Positions 19,464 to 30,748 of a stretch of DNA of 64,000 bases are shown here, one piece after another; within the stretch, counting starts at the first letter, position 1; every line of letters begins with the position of its first letter. Under the pieces are notes generated by a model. It did no database searches, had not been told where the DNA came from, and saw nothing but the letters and a program-made list of their open reading frames with translations. The DNA comes from Moorena sp. SIOASIH (lineage in GTDB: Bacteria; Cyanobacteriota; Cyanobacteriia; Cyanobacteriales; Coleofasciculaceae): positions 1 to 64,000 of the forward strand of contig NZ_JAAHIH010000010.1 of NCBI RefSeq assembly GCF_010671925.1, in the 5' to 3' direction. A program made the translations under genes and the position numbers.

Positions 19464-22400
19464 ATGAAAAAAAATGAAGATAATGTTAGCGATCTATCCC
19501 CATTACAACGTTCAATGTTGGTCATTGAGGGATTAAAATCAAAGTTAAAAAATATCGAATATGCCAAAACAGAACCAATTGCAATAGTTGGAATGGCCTG
19601 TCGGTTTCCTGGGGAAGCTAATGACCCCCAGCAATTCTGGCAAATTCTGTCCAATGGAATTGATACTATTACAGAAATACCAAAGGAGCGTTGGGACATA
19701 GATGCCTACTATGACCCCAATCCAGAAGCCCCTGGTAAGACATATAGTCCCTATGGAGCATTTTTACAAAACATAGACTGGTTTGACCCTGAATTTTTCA
19801 AAATTTCACCCAGGGAAGCTCTTAGTATGGACCCACAACATCGCCTACTCCTTGAGGTTAGCTGGGAAGCATTAGAAAATGCAGGAAACATTCCACAACG
19901 GTTGCATGGTAGTCCCACAGGAGTCTTTATCGGCATTACTCTCAGTGAGTATGGTTCAATTACTAAACAAGCTGAATTGGATAGTAATATTGGCTCCTAT
20001 GCAATAACAGGATTACCATTATACGCTGCTGCTGGCCGTCTTTCCTACACTTTAGGACTAACTGGTCCGTCTATGGCGATCGACACCGCCTGTTCTTCTT
20101 CCTTAGTAGCTATCCATCAAGCTTGCCAAAGCTTACGACAACAAGAATGTGAAATGGCTTTGGCTGGAGGAGTGAATATTTACTCATCCTTAGAACCTTT
20201 GGTATCTATGTCCCAGGCTCAAATGTTATCTCCTGATGGTCACTGCAAAACTTTTGATGCCCTTGCTGATGGCGCTAACTGTGCAGAAGGATGTGGCATT
20301 TTGGTGCTTAAACGTCTATCTGATGCCCAAAGTTCTGGCGATCGTATTCTGGCACTTATTCGCGGTTCGGCAGTGAATCAAGATGGACCTAGCAGTGGGT
20401 TTACAGTTCCCAATGGCTCATCCCAACAAAAGTTAATTCGTCAAGCTCTGAAAGTTGCGAAAGTAGAACCAAGTCAAGTCAGTTACATAGAAGCTCATGG
20501 CACAGGAACAGCCATAGGAGACCCAATTGAGCTCAGGTCTTTGGCAGCAGTATTTGAGGAAGAAGACTCCAGAGAAAAACCTTTAATGCTTGGCTCGGTA
20601 AAAACTAATATAGGTCATACTGCATCTGCTGCTGGAGTATCAGGAGTAATTAAAACTATATTGCAGTTACAGCATCGACAGATAGCACCTCATCTGCACC
20701 TTAAAAATCCAACACCTAAGTTTAATTGGGAGCAGTTTCCTGTAGTGTTACCGACTAAACTAACAGCTTGGGAAGTGAATGAAGGTAGTAGAATTGCTGG
20801 AGTTAGTTCATTTGGTGGAAGTGGGACTAATGCTCATGTAGTTTTGGAAGAAGCACCACTGCAGGTCAAAAGTCAAAAGTCAGAAGAGAAACAGGAGCGT
20901 CCCCTTCATCTATTAACTCTCTCAGCCAAAACTGCAAAAGCTCTTGAAGAGTTAGTCAGTCGTTATTATAAGCATCTCGAAAGTAATGCGGAATTAGAAC
21001 TAGCGGATATTTGTTACACAGCCAATACAGGACGCCTCCATTTCAATCATCGCCTGGCAATTATTGCTTCTCATCAGCAGGAATTACAAGAAAAACTGCT
21101 ACAGTTGAAAGTAAGGGAGGAAGTAAGTGGAGTATTTTCTGGGGAACAGGAAAGCAACACAAGTCCGCCAAAAGTAGCATTTATATTTACAGGTCAAGGT
21201 TCCCAGTATTTTAACATGGGGCATCAACTCTATCAAACTCAACCAGTTTTTCGTGAAACCCTAGATAAATGTGACCAAATTTTAAGTCCGCTTCTAGAGC
21301 ATTCTCTGCTAGAAGTTATCTATGATTTTAATACAGAGGAACTAAAGTCAACCCTGCTAGAACAAACCGCCTATACCCAACCAGCTCTATTTGCTATTGA
21401 ATATGCTTTAGCTCAATTATGGCAATCTTGGGGAATCAAACCAGATATACTTATGGGTCACAGTGTTGGGGAGTATGTAGCAGCAACTGTAGCAGGAGTT
21501 TTCAGTCTCGAAGATGGTCTGAAACTAATTGCCACTAGAGGACGGTTGATGCAACAGTTGCCCTCTGGGGGTGAGATGGTTTCAGTGATGGCATCAGAGT
21601 CAAAAGTGCAATCAATTATTCAACCATATGTAGATAAAGTAGCGTTGGCGAAGCCCGCCGTAGGCATCGCAGCTATTAATGGACCGAAAAGTATAGTAAT
21701 TTCAGGTGAAACTGAAGCAATAGGGGATATTATTAAAAGTCTAGAATCAGAAGAGATAAAGACTAAACGACTACAAGTCTCCCACGCTTTCCACTCACCA
21801 TTAATGTCTCCGATGTTGGCAGAGTTTGAAAAGGTTGCCAATCAATTGACATTTAATAAGCCACGGATTCCAGTGATCTCAAATGTCACAGGAGCAAGAG
21901 CAGACGATAGTATTGCCAGTGCTAAATATTGGGTCAATCATGTGAGCCAACCAGTGAGGTTTGCTGAAGGTATGAAGACCTTGCATGAACAAGACTATCA
22001 AGTCTTTCTAGAAATCGGACCGAAACCAATTTTGTTAGGTATGGGTATTCAATGTTTACCAGAAGGAGTTGGTGTGTGGTTGCCATCGTTGCGTCCTGGA
22101 GTAGACGAATGGCAACAAATGGTCTCTAGTTTAGGACAGTTGTATGTGCAGGGGATTCATGTAGATTGGTCAGACTTTGACAGAGATTACGACCGTCAGA
22201 AGGTAGTCTTGCCTACTTATCCATTCCAACGACAACGCTATTGGATAGAAATAAAAGATAAATACCATAAAAATCAAGATTTATCAAGAAAAGAAATTGT
22301 TCATCCCCTGTTAGGTACAAGGTTATATTGTGCAGCGCAGCAAGAACAAATAATATTTGAATCTCTTCTTGCTACAGATAACCCATTCTACCTCCAAGAC

Positions 22401-25400
22401 CATCAGGTGTTCGAGCAAGCCCTGTTTCCAACAACTGCCTACTTAGAAATAGCTCTTGCTGCTGGGTTAAACCAATTTAAAACTTCCCAACTGATTGTGG
22501 AAGACTTTGTGATTGGTAAGGGATTGATTTTACCAGAAGGGGAAGTTAAAATAGTTCAGACAGTTCTTACTTTATTAGAAGACAAAGTTTACCAGTTTAA
22601 AGTTTTCAGTCAACAACAACAGGAGGGGAAAGATGAAGCCCGTTGGATACTCCATGCTCAAGGAAAAATCAGACCCATAGCAACTGAAAGTGTGATTACA
22701 AGTGTAGAACTGGAAAAGTATAAAGCTGAGTGTAATGAAGCAATAGATGTCAAAGAACATTACCAAAAATGTCAACAACAAAAGATTCATCATGGAGTAA
22801 GTTTCCAAGGAATCCAACAGTTGTGGACTGGCTCAAACCAAACAATAGGTCAGATTCAGTTGCCACAAAAACTGGTGTCAGGAGTAACAGATTATCTATT
22901 ACATCCGTCTTTATTAGATGGTGCTTTGCATGTGCCTTTATTAGATGCAGGTTTGCGCTCAAGCACATTGAGAGATAGTAATCAAACTTATCTACCAGTA
23001 GCTATCGAGCAGTTAAAAGTATATGCTCGTCCTGGACTTTCCTTGTGGGCGATCGGATCGGTTAGTAAATCTAAGGTAAAAACTGAAGAAAGTTTAACTA
23101 CTCAAGCTACTCTTGTCAATGAAGACGGAGAAATTATTGCTACAGTAGAAGGCTTACAAGTTAAAAAAGCGACACCGGAAAGTTTACGCTCGACTGAAGC
23201 ATTATCAATTGCCAATTTGCTATATGAAGTGGAATGGAGAAACAAAGCTCGTTTTGGTCGGCTACTACCTCCTGCTTTTCTGCAAAAACCGATAGAAATT
23301 GAGCAACAATTGAATCTCCAATTGGCAGGAATAATAAAAGAAAATCAGGCTATTTTAGAGCTACATTCGGAAATATCAACTACCTTAGAAGAGTTGAGTG
23401 TAGATTATATTGTGCAGATATTGAATGATATTGGTTGGCCTTATAAAGCAGGAGATATTTTTGCCAAAGATTCTGCAATTAAACGATTAGGCATAGTTCC
23501 TACCCATCAGCGACTGTTTAACCGGATGCTCCAGATTTTAGCCGAAGTGGGAATACTGCAAGAAACTCAACAGCAGTGGCAAGTCATACAAAATTTAGAG
23601 ACTTTAAAGAGAGCTAACCCAGAGGAAAAATTTCAAACTCTGCTGAGTGAGTATCCAGATGGAGAGCCACAATTGACTCTTCTGCATCGTTGTGCTTCTC
23701 AACTGAGTGAGGTATTACGAGGAGCGATTGACCCAGTGGAACTGGTGTTCCCTCAAGGTGATTTAAGCACCACTAGTCACATGTATAAAGAGGCACCAGC
23801 CGCTAAGGTGATGAACAGTCTGATCCAAAAAACCATTACCAAAGTAATTGAGAAATTACCACAGAGTCGTGGGTTAAGAATATTGGAGATTGGAGCAGGA
23901 ACCGGCGGTACCACCAGCTATGTTCTTCCCCATCTAAATCCCAGTCAAACAGAATATGTTTTTACTGACATTGGGGTGATGTTTGTTACTAAAGCCCAAG
24001 AAACATTCCGGAAATACCCATTTGTGCGCTATCAAACTCTGGATATTGAAGTCGATCCGGTAACTCAAGGACTTGAGGCAAATCAATACGATCTGATCAT
24101 TGCCAGCAATGTACTTCATGCCACTACCAGTATCAAGCAAACTTTATCCCATGTGCGAAAACTGCTGGCACCAAAGGGACGGTTGGTGTTGTTGGAAACC
24201 ATAACTCCCATTAGATTTCTCGATCTAATATTTGGGATGTTAGAAGGATGGTGGATGTTCCAAGATTTGGAGTTACGACCGGACTATCCTCTGATTTCTC
24301 AAACTAAATGGAAACAGTTGCTCCTAGAAAGTGGTTTTTCTCAAGTTATCTCTCTGCCTGAGACTGAGGAAGTGCCAGAAATATTGTCCGTACAGGTAAT
24401 GATTCTTGCTGAAGCTAATGAAACGACTGTAAATGCAAACTCATCGGAACCGAAGGGTTGGTTGATACTGGCAGATACTCAAGGAGTAGCTCAACAGCTA
24501 GCTACTCAACTGCGGTCATCGGGAGAAGTTTGTACATTAGTCTTTACTGGAGAGCGATATCAACAAATTGCACCAGAAGAATTTACGCTCAACCCCAATC
24601 ACCCAGAGGAGTTTGAGAAATTAATAGCTACTGTAGCAGACCAGTTACCTTCTCTATATGGGGTAGTCCAATGCTGGACTCTGGAAGCTAAAGCGGGTAA
24701 AAACATTAGTTCCCAAGAGTTAGAAGAATTATATCAACTAGGGTGTGGCACTATATTATCTTTAGTACAAGCCTTAATCAAAGGAGGATTATCTCAAACA
24801 CCCAGATTATGGTTAGTAACTTGTGGGTCTCAACCAGTACCGGAAAATGAGCCTGTAATCTCTGGAGTTGCTCAATCTTCGGTATGGGGAATGGGGAAAG
24901 TAATTAGCTTAGAACACCCTGAACTCAGCTGTGTGCGCATTGATTTAGACCCGCAGGAAACTTTAGAGAATCAAGCATCGGTACTGTTTTCGGAAATCTG
25001 GTCAGAAGATGGACAAGAAGACCAAGTAGCGTTGCGAAAGAATGCTCGTTATGTACCTCGATTAGTAAGCAATCGTCATCAGCCAACAACCACAGACAAA
25101 CAAAAACTAATACCCTCACAACCTTTCCGACTAATTATGTCTGAGAAGGGTAGTTTAGACAACTTAACCTTAGAGCCAACCACTAGACGTCCTGCAGCAG
25201 CAGGAGAAGTGGAAATTCTCGTGAAGGCAACAGGACTCAATTTTCTAGATGTGGTAGCAGCATTAGGATTGCTTCCTCAGCAAGTAGATGGAGTATCCCA
25301 ACAGCATTTACTGGAAATGAATAGTTTTGGTATAGAATGTGCTGGCTATATAGTAGCTGTAGGAGAAGGAGTCAAAGGGTTTGAGATTGGAGACTCAGTT

Positions 25401-27320
25401 ATAGCTATGGCTGCTGGCAGTTTCAGTCAATATGTTAATGTTAGTGCTAGTTCTGTAGTTATCAAACCAGATTTTCTCAGCTTTGAGGAAGCAGCATCTA
25501 TTCCGGCTAATTTCTTAACTGCTTATTATGCTTTGCATCATGTTGCCAAGATTTCTGTAGGCGATAAAATTTTAATCCATGCTGCTGCTGGAGGAACTGG
25601 AATGGCGGCTGTTCAAATTGCACAGCAAGCAGGGGCTGAAGTTTTTGCCACCGCTAGTCCACCCAAATGGGAAGCACTGCAACAAATGGGAGTCAAACAC
25701 ATTATGAACTCCCGGACAGTGGAGTTTGCGGATCGGGTGATGGAAATCACTGAGGGTAAAGGAGTAAATGTTGTACTCAACTCTCTGACATCAGAAGAAT
25801 TTGTTGCCAAGAGTCTGTCAGCAGTAAGTTCCCAAGGTCGGTTTGTGGAAATTGCTAAACGAGGAGTATGGGACTCAAACAAGGTAGCAGAAATCAGACC
25901 TGATTTGTCTTACTTCGTGGTGGATTTGGCGCGAACAGCTCAAGAGCAACCAGAGTTAATTAATTCAATGTTGCAGGAGTTGATAGATAAGTTTTCCAAG
26001 AGCTTACTAAAACCACCACCTTTGAAGCTATTTCCCATAGAGGAAGTAATTAGCGCTTTCCGTTATATGCAGCAAGCCAAACATATTGGCAAGATTGTAG
26101 TAACTCAAACTGCACAGCAAGCTGATACTACTACCAAAGAACCTCTGAGTTTCCGGGAAGATGCTTCCTACTTGATTACAGGAGGTATGGGAGGTTTGGG
26201 TTTACTGGTTGCTCGTTGGATGGTGTCCAAGGGAGCCAAGCATTTAGTCTTGCTGGGACGTCGTTCTCCTGATGATGCTGTTGTGAAAAAATTAACTGAG
26301 TTAGAACAAGCAGGTGCTAAGGTTGTAGTCGAAAAGGCTGATGTTTCCAAGTGGGATTCCATGCAGCGGGTATTTGAGAACATTAACAAATCCACCTTCC
26401 CACTAGCAGGAGTAATTCATTCAGCAGGATCTTTATCCGATGGAGTGCTCTTAAACCAGAGTTGGTCAAGTTTTGAGAAAGTGATGTCTCCCAAAGTTCA
26501 GGGTGCTTGGCATTTGCATCAATTGACCCAAAACCAGCAATTGGACTTTTTTGTGCTGTTTTCTTCTATAGCATCTCTGTTCGGTTCACCAGGTCAGGGA
26601 AATCATTCGGCAGCAAATGGGTTTTTGGATGGTCTAGCTCATTATCGTCGAAGTGTGGGGTTACCAGGATTAAGTATTCATTGGGGTACAGTGTCTCAGG
26701 TAGGAGAAGCAGCAGAGCGTGGTGCAGATATTAGATCGCAGCAGCAGGGTGTAGGAGCAATAACGCCAGATCAAGTAATAGAGTCCCTAGAGTTAGTGAT
26801 GAGTACTTCAAATGTGGAAGTAGGGATAGTACGGATTGATTGGTCAGCATGGCAAGAGCGAACAGATAAATGGTCATTTCTGGCAGATTGGAAAGAAATC
26901 ACCAGTAGCACCACCCAAGAATCGAAATCAGAGTTTCTACAAAAGTTAGAAGCAGCGACGGTATCTGAAAAACGAGAGTTGTTAGTCAGTCTGGTTAGAA
27001 CTCAAGTAGCTAAGGTACTAGGTATGAGTAATGGAGAATCCATAGGTTTAGATAAAGGCTTTTTTGATTTAGGGATAGATTCATTGACATCTGTGGAATT
27101 GAGGAATAAATTGCAAACAATTTTAGGGTGTTCAATTCCGTCAACTCTAGCTTTTGACTATCCAACTGTGGGTAAACTTGTAGATTATTTGAATCAAGAT
27201 TTAGTTGAAAAAGAGCAAATATCAAAGACGAGCGAATCACCAAACAGTGCTGTTGATGAAACCGAAGAACTAAAAGGGGTTGCTAAAAAATTAGCCGAGG
27301 AGTTGGGATTAGATTTGTAG
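19464..27320 (+). CDS. Type I PKS module KS-AT-DH-cMT-ER-KR-ACP (fully reducing, methylating)
   Basis: A 2618-residue complete reducing module. KS (DTACSSSL); AT ([15 protein letters not shown], malonyl-type); DH from about residue 944 (HPLLG start; catalytic His in DHQVFEQALFP, where the family's usual Gly is Glu; second acid in HPSLLDGALH near 1146); C-methyltransferase near 1474 (LEIGAGTGG); ER about 1895-2205 (HAAAGGTGMAAVQIA); KR from about 2232 (TGGMGGLG, with NHSAAN rather than NYAAAN); ACP (LGIDSLTS); a short tail ending AKKLAEELGLDL. Predicted to add a malonyl unit, alpha-methylate it and reduce it to CH2. The AT contains an extra stretch LAKPAVG near residue 726, encoded by an interspersed palindromic repeat (21642-21670) absent from the sister ATs. 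The ER-KR-ACP end closely resembles the truncated gene at the left edge. Confidence 0.95.
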   Translation: MKKNEDNVSDLSPLQRSMLVIEGLKSKLKNIEYAKTEPIAIVGMACRFPGEANDPQQFWQILSNGIDTITEIPKERWDIDAYYDPNPEAPGKTYSPYGAFLQNIDWFDPEFFKISPREALSMDPQHRLLLEVSWEALENAGNIPQRLHGSPTGVFIGITLSEYGSITKQAELDSNIGSYAITGLPLYAAAGRLSYTLGLTGPSMAIDTACSSSLVAIHQACQSLRQQECEMALAGGVNIYSSLEPLVSMSQAQMLSPDGHCKTFDALADGANCAEGCGILVLKRLSDAQSSGDRILALIRGSAVNQDGPSSGFTVPNGSSQQKLIRQALKVAKVEPSQVSYIEAHGTGTAIGDPIELRSLAAVFEEEDSREKPLMLGSVKTNIGHTASAAGVSGVIKTILQLQHRQIAPHLHLKNPTPKFNWEQFPVVLPTKLTAWEVNEGSRIAGVSSFGGSGTNAHVVLEEAPLQVKSQKSEEKQERPLHLLTLSAKTAKALEELVSRYYKHLESNAELELADICYTANTGRLHFNHRLAIIASHQQELQEKLLQLKVREEVSGVFSGEQESNTSPPKVAFIFTGQGSQYFNMGHQLYQTQPVFRETLDKCDQILSPLLEHSLLEVIYDFNTEELKSTLLEQTAYTQPALFAIEYALAQLWQSWGIKPDILMGHSVGEYVAATVAGVFSLEDGLKLIATRGRLMQQLPSGGEMVSVMASESKVQSIIQPYVDKVALAKPAVGIAAINGPKSIVISGETEAIGDIIKSLESEEIKTKRLQVSHAFHSPLMSPMLAEFEKVANQLTFNKPRIPVISNVTGARADDSIASAKYWVNHVSQPVRFAEGMKTLHEQDYQVFLEIGPKPILLGMGIQCLPEGVGVWLPSLRPGVDEWQQMVSSLGQLYVQGIHVDWSDFDRDYDRQKVVLPTYPFQRQRYWIEIKDKYHKNQDLSRKEIVHPLLGTRLYCAAQQEQIIFESLLATDNPFYLQDHQVFEQALFPTTAYLEIALAAGLNQFKTSQLIVEDFVIGKGLILPEGEVKIVQTVLTLLEDKVYQFKVFSQQQQEGKDEARWILHAQGKIRPIATESVITSVELEKYKAECNEAIDVKEHYQKCQQQKIHHGVSFQGIQQLWTGSNQTIGQIQLPQKLVSGVTDYLLHPSLLDGALHVPLLDAGLRSSTLRDSNQTYLPVAIEQLKVYARPGLSLWAIGSVSKSKVKTEESLTTQATLVNEDGEIIATVEGLQVKKATPESLRSTEALSIANLLYEVEWRNKARFGRLLPPAFLQKPIEIEQQLNLQLAGIIKENQAILELHSEISTTLEELSVDYIVQILNDIGWPYKAGDIFAKDSAIKRLGIVPTHQRLFNRMLQILAEVGILQETQQQWQVIQNLETLKRANPEEKFQTLLSEYPDGEPQLTLLHRCASQLSEVLRGAIDPVELVFPQGDLSTTSHMYKEAPAAKVMNSLIQKTITKVIEKLPQSRGLRILEIGAGTGGTTSYVLPHLNPSQTEYVFTDIGVMFVTKAQETFRKYPFVRYQTLDIEVDPVTQGLEANQYDLIIASNVLHATTSIKQTLSHVRKLLAPKGRLVLLETITPIRFLDLIFGMLEGWWMFQDLELRPDYPLISQTKWKQLLLESGFSQVISLPETEEVPEILSVQVMILAEANETTVNANSSEPKGWLILADTQGVAQQLATQLRSSGEVCTLVFTGERYQQIAPEEFTLNPNHPEEFEKLIATVADQLPSLYGVVQCWTLEAKAGKNISSQELEELYQLGCGTILSLVQALIKGGLSQTPRLWLVTCGSQPVPENEPVISGVAQSSVWGMGKVISLEHPELSCVRIDLDPQETLENQASVLFSEIWSEDGQEDQVALRKNARYVPRLVSNRHQPTTTDKQKLIPSQPFRLIMSEKGSLDNLTLEPTTRRPAAAGEVEILVKATGLNFLDVVAALGLLPQQVDGVSQQHLLEMNSFGIECAGYIVAVGEGVKGFEIGDSVIAMAAGSFSQYVNVSASSVVIKPDFLSFEEAASIPANFLTAYYALHHVAKISVGDKILIHAAAGGTGMAAVQIAQQAGAEVFATASPPKWEALQQMGVKHIMNSRTVEFADRVMEITEGKGVNVVLNSLTSEEFVAKSLSAVSSQGRFVEIAKRGVWDSNKVAEIRPDLSYFVVDLARTAQEQPELINSMLQELIDKFSKSLLKPPPLKLFPIEEVISAFRYMQQAKHIGKIVVTQTAQQADTTTKEPLSFREDASYLITGGMGGLGLLVARWMVSKGAKHLVLLGRRSPDDAVVKKLTELEQAGAKVVVEKADVSKWDSMQRVFENINKSTFPLAGVIHSAGSLSDGVLLNQSWSSFEKVMSPKVQGAWHLHQLTQNQQLDFFVLFSSIASLFGSPGQGNHSAANGFLDGLAHYRRSVGLPGLSIHWGTVSQVGEAAERGADIRSQQQGVGAITPDQVIESLELVMSTSNVEVGIVRIDWSAWQERTDKWSFLADWKEITSSTTQESKSEFLQKLEAATVSEKRELLVSLVRTQVAKVLGMSNGESIGLDKGFFDLGIDSLTSVELRNKLQTILGCSIPSTLAFDYPTVGKLVDYLNQDLVEKEQISKTSESPNSAVDETEELKGVAKKLAEELGLDL
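21642..21670 (+). repeat. Short interspersed palindromic repeat read in frame inside the AT domain
   Basis: The stretch gcgttggcgaagcccgccg followed by taggcatcgc has the layout of a GC-rich palindromic repeat that I recall as widely dispersed in filamentous cyanobacteria. It sits exactly where the other ATs in this cluster pass straight from the variable helix into AAINGPE. Here it adds about seven residues (LAKPAVG). A related gcgtcggcgaagccg stretch lies in the intergenic region near 56226. Confidence 0.75.
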
Positions 27321-27331
27321 GAGCAGTTTAA

Positions 27332-30300
27332 ATGAATAGTAACCAGGAACAAAACTATCTCAAATTGATTAAAGTCGCATCAGACAAAATAGCAAACTTG
27401 GAGGCGGAACTTAAGACCTTAAAAAGTAATAACAGCTCTCAAGCAATAGCAATTATTGGTATGGGTTGTCGCTTCCCCGGAGGAGGAGCTGGTCCACAAG
27501 AATTTTGGGATATTTTACACCAGGGAGTAGATGCGATCTCAGAAGTACCTCAAGACCGATGGAGTATTGATGATTACTACGACCCCGATCCTGAAACTCC
27601 AGGCAAAATGTACAGCCGTTACGGTGGCTTTATCGAGCAAATACAAGAGTTTGACCCCCATTTTTTTGGTATTTCTGGCAGAGAAACTATTTCTTTAGAC
27701 CCTCAACAGCGCCTGCTGCTAGAGGTGACTTGGGAAGCTTTGGAACTCGCAGCACAAAATCCTCAAGAATTGGAGCAAACTAAAACAGGTATATTTATCG
27801 GTATCTGTAGTAGTGACTACTCACAAAATTTAGTTAGTCGTAGTACTGAAGCAATTGATGCCTATCTCGGCAGTGGCAATGCCCACAGTACAGCATCAGG
27901 GCGAATCTCCTACATACTTGGGCTAACAGGGCCGAGTTTAGCAGTAGATACCGCCTGTTCTTCTTCTTTGGTAAGTGTCCATTTGGCTTGCTCCAGTCTC
28001 CGGAATCAAGAATGTAATTTAGCTATTGCAGGAGGAGTTAATTGCTTGATTTCTCCAGGAACTACTATTACCCTTTCTAAAGCCCAAATGTTATCTCCTG
28101 AAGGTCGGTGTAAGACTTTTGATGCTTCTGCTAATGGCTTTGTTCGTGGTGAGGGATGTGGATTAGTGGTTCTCAAACGTTTATCAGATGCTTTGAGTGA
28201 TGGAGATAATATCCTAGCAGTGATTCGTGGAACAGCTATTAACCAAGATGGTCGTACCAGCGGTTTAACGGTTCCTAATGGTCCTTCTCAGCAAACGGTT
28301 ATTCGTCAAGCTTTGGAAAATGGGGGAGTAGATCCAGCTCAAGTCAGTTATGTAGAAGCCCATGGTACAGGAACTTCTTTGGGAGACCCCATTGAAATAG
28401 GAGCTTTGGGAGCTGTATTTGGAAGAACTCATTCTGTTGAGCAACCATTGTTAGTTGGTTCGGTTAAGACTAACATTGGTCACTTGGAAGGGGCAGCAGG
28501 AATTGCCGGTTTAATCAAGATAGTCTTACAACTGCAACATCAACAGATTGCACCTCACTTGCACCTAAGCAAGCCTAATCCCTATATTAATTGGTCAGAA
28601 TTACCAGTGCAGATCCCTACCCAAGTAACTCCTTGGCAAAGAAATGATTCGCCTCGGTTTGCTGGTGTTAGTTCCTTTGGCTTTAGTGGCACAAATGCTC
28701 ATATAGTCTTGGAAGAAGCCCCCATTCAACTCAAAAGTCAAAAGCAATGGGACTCTACACCTTCCAAAGGTGTAAGGGAAAGCTCGACAAAACAGTCAAA
28801 AGTCAAAACTGAAGAAATTTTAGAGCGCCCTGTTAATCTATTAACGCTATCAGCTAAAACAGAAAAAGCTCTCGAAGAATTAGTAGGTCGTTATCACAAT
28901 CATCTAAAAACTCATCATGAACAAGCTCTGGCAGACATTTGTTATACCGCTAACACAGGACGCGCCCATTTTAATCATCGACTGGCTATTATTGCCTCTA
29001 ACCAACAGGAATTAGCTGAAAAACTGCTGGGCTACAAAACGAGGTCTGAAGTAGTAGGGCTGTTCTCTGGGTCGCTCCCTAGTATTACCACCTCACCAAA
29101 GGTAGCTTTCTTATTCACTGGTCAAGGTTCCCAGTATATCAATATGGGACTGGAACTCTATAACAGCTCTCCTGTATTCCGTCAAGCTTTAGACCAATGC
29201 GATGAAATTCTCCGTGGAGAACTAGAGCATCCACTGCTTTCTGTTTTCTATCCTCACACAACAACGGATGAAGTTGATTCATCTTTACTAGACCAAACGG
29301 CTTACACCCAACCAGCCTTATTTGCCATAGAATATGCCTTAGCTCAATTATGGCAATCTTGGGGAATTCAACCGCAGATCGTGATGGGTCACAGCGTAGG
29401 AGAATATGTGGCAGCAACAATAGCTGGAGTCTTTAGTTTAGAAGATGGTCTGAAACTAATTGCTACCAGGGGCAGGTTGATGCAGCAGCTACCCCCTGGA
29501 GGCGAGATGGTGTCGGTGATGGCATCGGAATCAAAAATTCGTTCGCTGATAGCTGCATACACAGACCAAGTTTCCCTAGCTGCGATTAATGGCCCCGAAG
29601 CTGTAGTAATTTCCGGTAAAGCTCAAGTAATTGCCCAAATCTGTAGCAAACTAGAATCTGATGGAGTTAAGACTAAACGACTACAAGTTTCCCACGCCTT
29701 CCATTCCCCCTTAATGGAACCAGTGTTAGCTGACTTTGAAGCAGTAGCTGAACAACTGACCTACAATAAACCCCAAATTCCTCTAATATCTAATGTTACT
29801 GGCCTAAGAGCAGACGAGGTAATCTCAACAGCGAGTTACTGGGTAAATCATCTGTGCCAACCAGTGAGGTTTGCCCAAGGAATGGAGACTTTGCATCAGC
29901 AAGGCTATGAAATCTTTTTAGAAATTGGACCTAAACCTGTTTTGTTAGGGATGGGACGGCAGTGTTTATCGGAGATAGAAGGGATGTTTTTACCTTCAAT
30001 ACGTCCTGCTGTGGATGAATGGCAACAAATACTTTCTAGTTTAGGACAGTTGTATGTGCAAGGAGTCAAAGTAGATTGGTCAGGGTTTGACCAGAAATAT
30101 GCCTATCAAAAACTATTATTGCCTACTTATCCTTTCCAGAGGCAACGTTATTGGGTAGAAGCGGCTAACAATGGACGCCAAAGAAATAGCCTAGTTACCT
30201 CACAAGACGCTAGCAATTTAATTTTTCACCTTCCCAATCAAGTGGAAATTGAAGCTGTAGCTCAAAAATTGCAAGAAACAGGAAACTTTTCTCCCGAACA

Positions 30301-30748
30301 GCTTCAGTTGCTCCCAGATATTCTAAAGGTTTTAGCTCAAGAAGAGCAGCAACAATTGGCAGCTACTGTACATTCAGCAACAGTATTAACTAAGAACGAG
30401 CAGCTTTTGGAACAACTAAAAACTGTTTCAGACAGCGAAAGAAAAAACATATTGCTCGTATACATTCAAGGTGAAGTGGCTCGACTGATCGGTATAACAA
30501 TATCCCAAATAGATGTACAGCAACCTTTGACGATGATGGGGGTTGACTCTTTGATGGCCGCTGAATTGCGAAATGTTTTTCAACGACAGATAGAAGTGGA
30601 TTTACCAATTGAAAAACTGATGGAAGGTCTAAGCATCACCCAAATTGTAAGTTTATTAAATGAGCAATTATTGTTGCAAGAAATCAGTTTACAAAGCAAT
30701 TTATCCGAAGATGATTTAATTGAAGATATGGAGGAAATTACATTATGA
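27332..30748 (+). CDS. Type I PKS module KS-AT-ACP (non-reducing)
   Basis: A 1138-residue minimal module: docking helix (1-30), KS (DTACSSSL), AT ([15 protein letters not shown], malonyl-type), then directly an ACP ([14 protein letters not shown] near residue 1067) with no KR, DH or MT. It should leave a beta-ketone. The ATG has a GGAG ribosome site 8 bases upstream. The KS-AT linker is lengthened by about 20 residues (bases about 28735-28800) that include a small inverted repeat acacctt/aaggtgt. The short acidic C-terminus [10 protein letters not shown] is suited to binding the TubC-type docking domain that begins the next protein. The stop overlaps the next start (ATGA at 30745-30748), so the two products are probably translationally coupled. 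Confidence 0.95.
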   Translation: MNSNQEQNYLKLIKVASDKIANLEAELKTLKSNNSSQAIAIIGMGCRFPGGGAGPQEFWDILHQGVDAISEVPQDRWSIDDYYDPDPETPGKMYSRYGGFIEQIQEFDPHFFGISGRETISLDPQQRLLLEVTWEALELAAQNPQELEQTKTGIFIGICSSDYSQNLVSRSTEAIDAYLGSGNAHSTASGRISYILGLTGPSLAVDTACSSSLVSVHLACSSLRNQECNLAIAGGVNCLISPGTTITLSKAQMLSPEGRCKTFDASANGFVRGEGCGLVVLKRLSDALSDGDNILAVIRGTAINQDGRTSGLTVPNGPSQQTVIRQALENGGVDPAQVSYVEAHGTGTSLGDPIEIGALGAVFGRTHSVEQPLLVGSVKTNIGHLEGAAGIAGLIKIVLQLQHQQIAPHLHLSKPNPYINWSELPVQIPTQVTPWQRNDSPRFAGVSSFGFSGTNAHIVLEEAPIQLKSQKQWDSTPSKGVRESSTKQSKVKTEEILERPVNLLTLSAKTEKALEELVGRYHNHLKTHHEQALADICYTANTGRAHFNHRLAIIASNQQELAEKLLGYKTRSEVVGLFSGSLPSITTSPKVAFLFTGQGSQYINMGLELYNSSPVFRQALDQCDEILRGELEHPLLSVFYPHTTTDEVDSSLLDQTAYTQPALFAIEYALAQLWQSWGIQPQIVMGHSVGEYVAATIAGVFSLEDGLKLIATRGRLMQQLPPGGEMVSVMASESKIRSLIAAYTDQVSLAAINGPEAVVISGKAQVIAQICSKLESDGVKTKRLQVSHAFHSPLMEPVLADFEAVAEQLTYNKPQIPLISNVTGLRADEVISTASYWVNHLCQPVRFAQGMETLHQQGYEIFLEIGPKPVLLGMGRQCLSEIEGMFLPSIRPAVDEWQQILSSLGQLYVQGVKVDWSGFDQKYAYQKLLLPTYPFQRQRYWVEAANNGRQRNSLVTSQDASNLIFHLPNQVEIEAVAQKLQETGNFSPEQLQLLPDILKVLAQEEQQQLAATVHSATVLTKNEQLLEQLKTVSDSERKNILLVYIQGEVARLIGITISQIDVQQPLTMMGVDSLMAAELRNVFQRQIEVDLPIEKLMEGLSITQIVSLLNEQLLLQEISLQSNLSEDDLIEDMEEITL

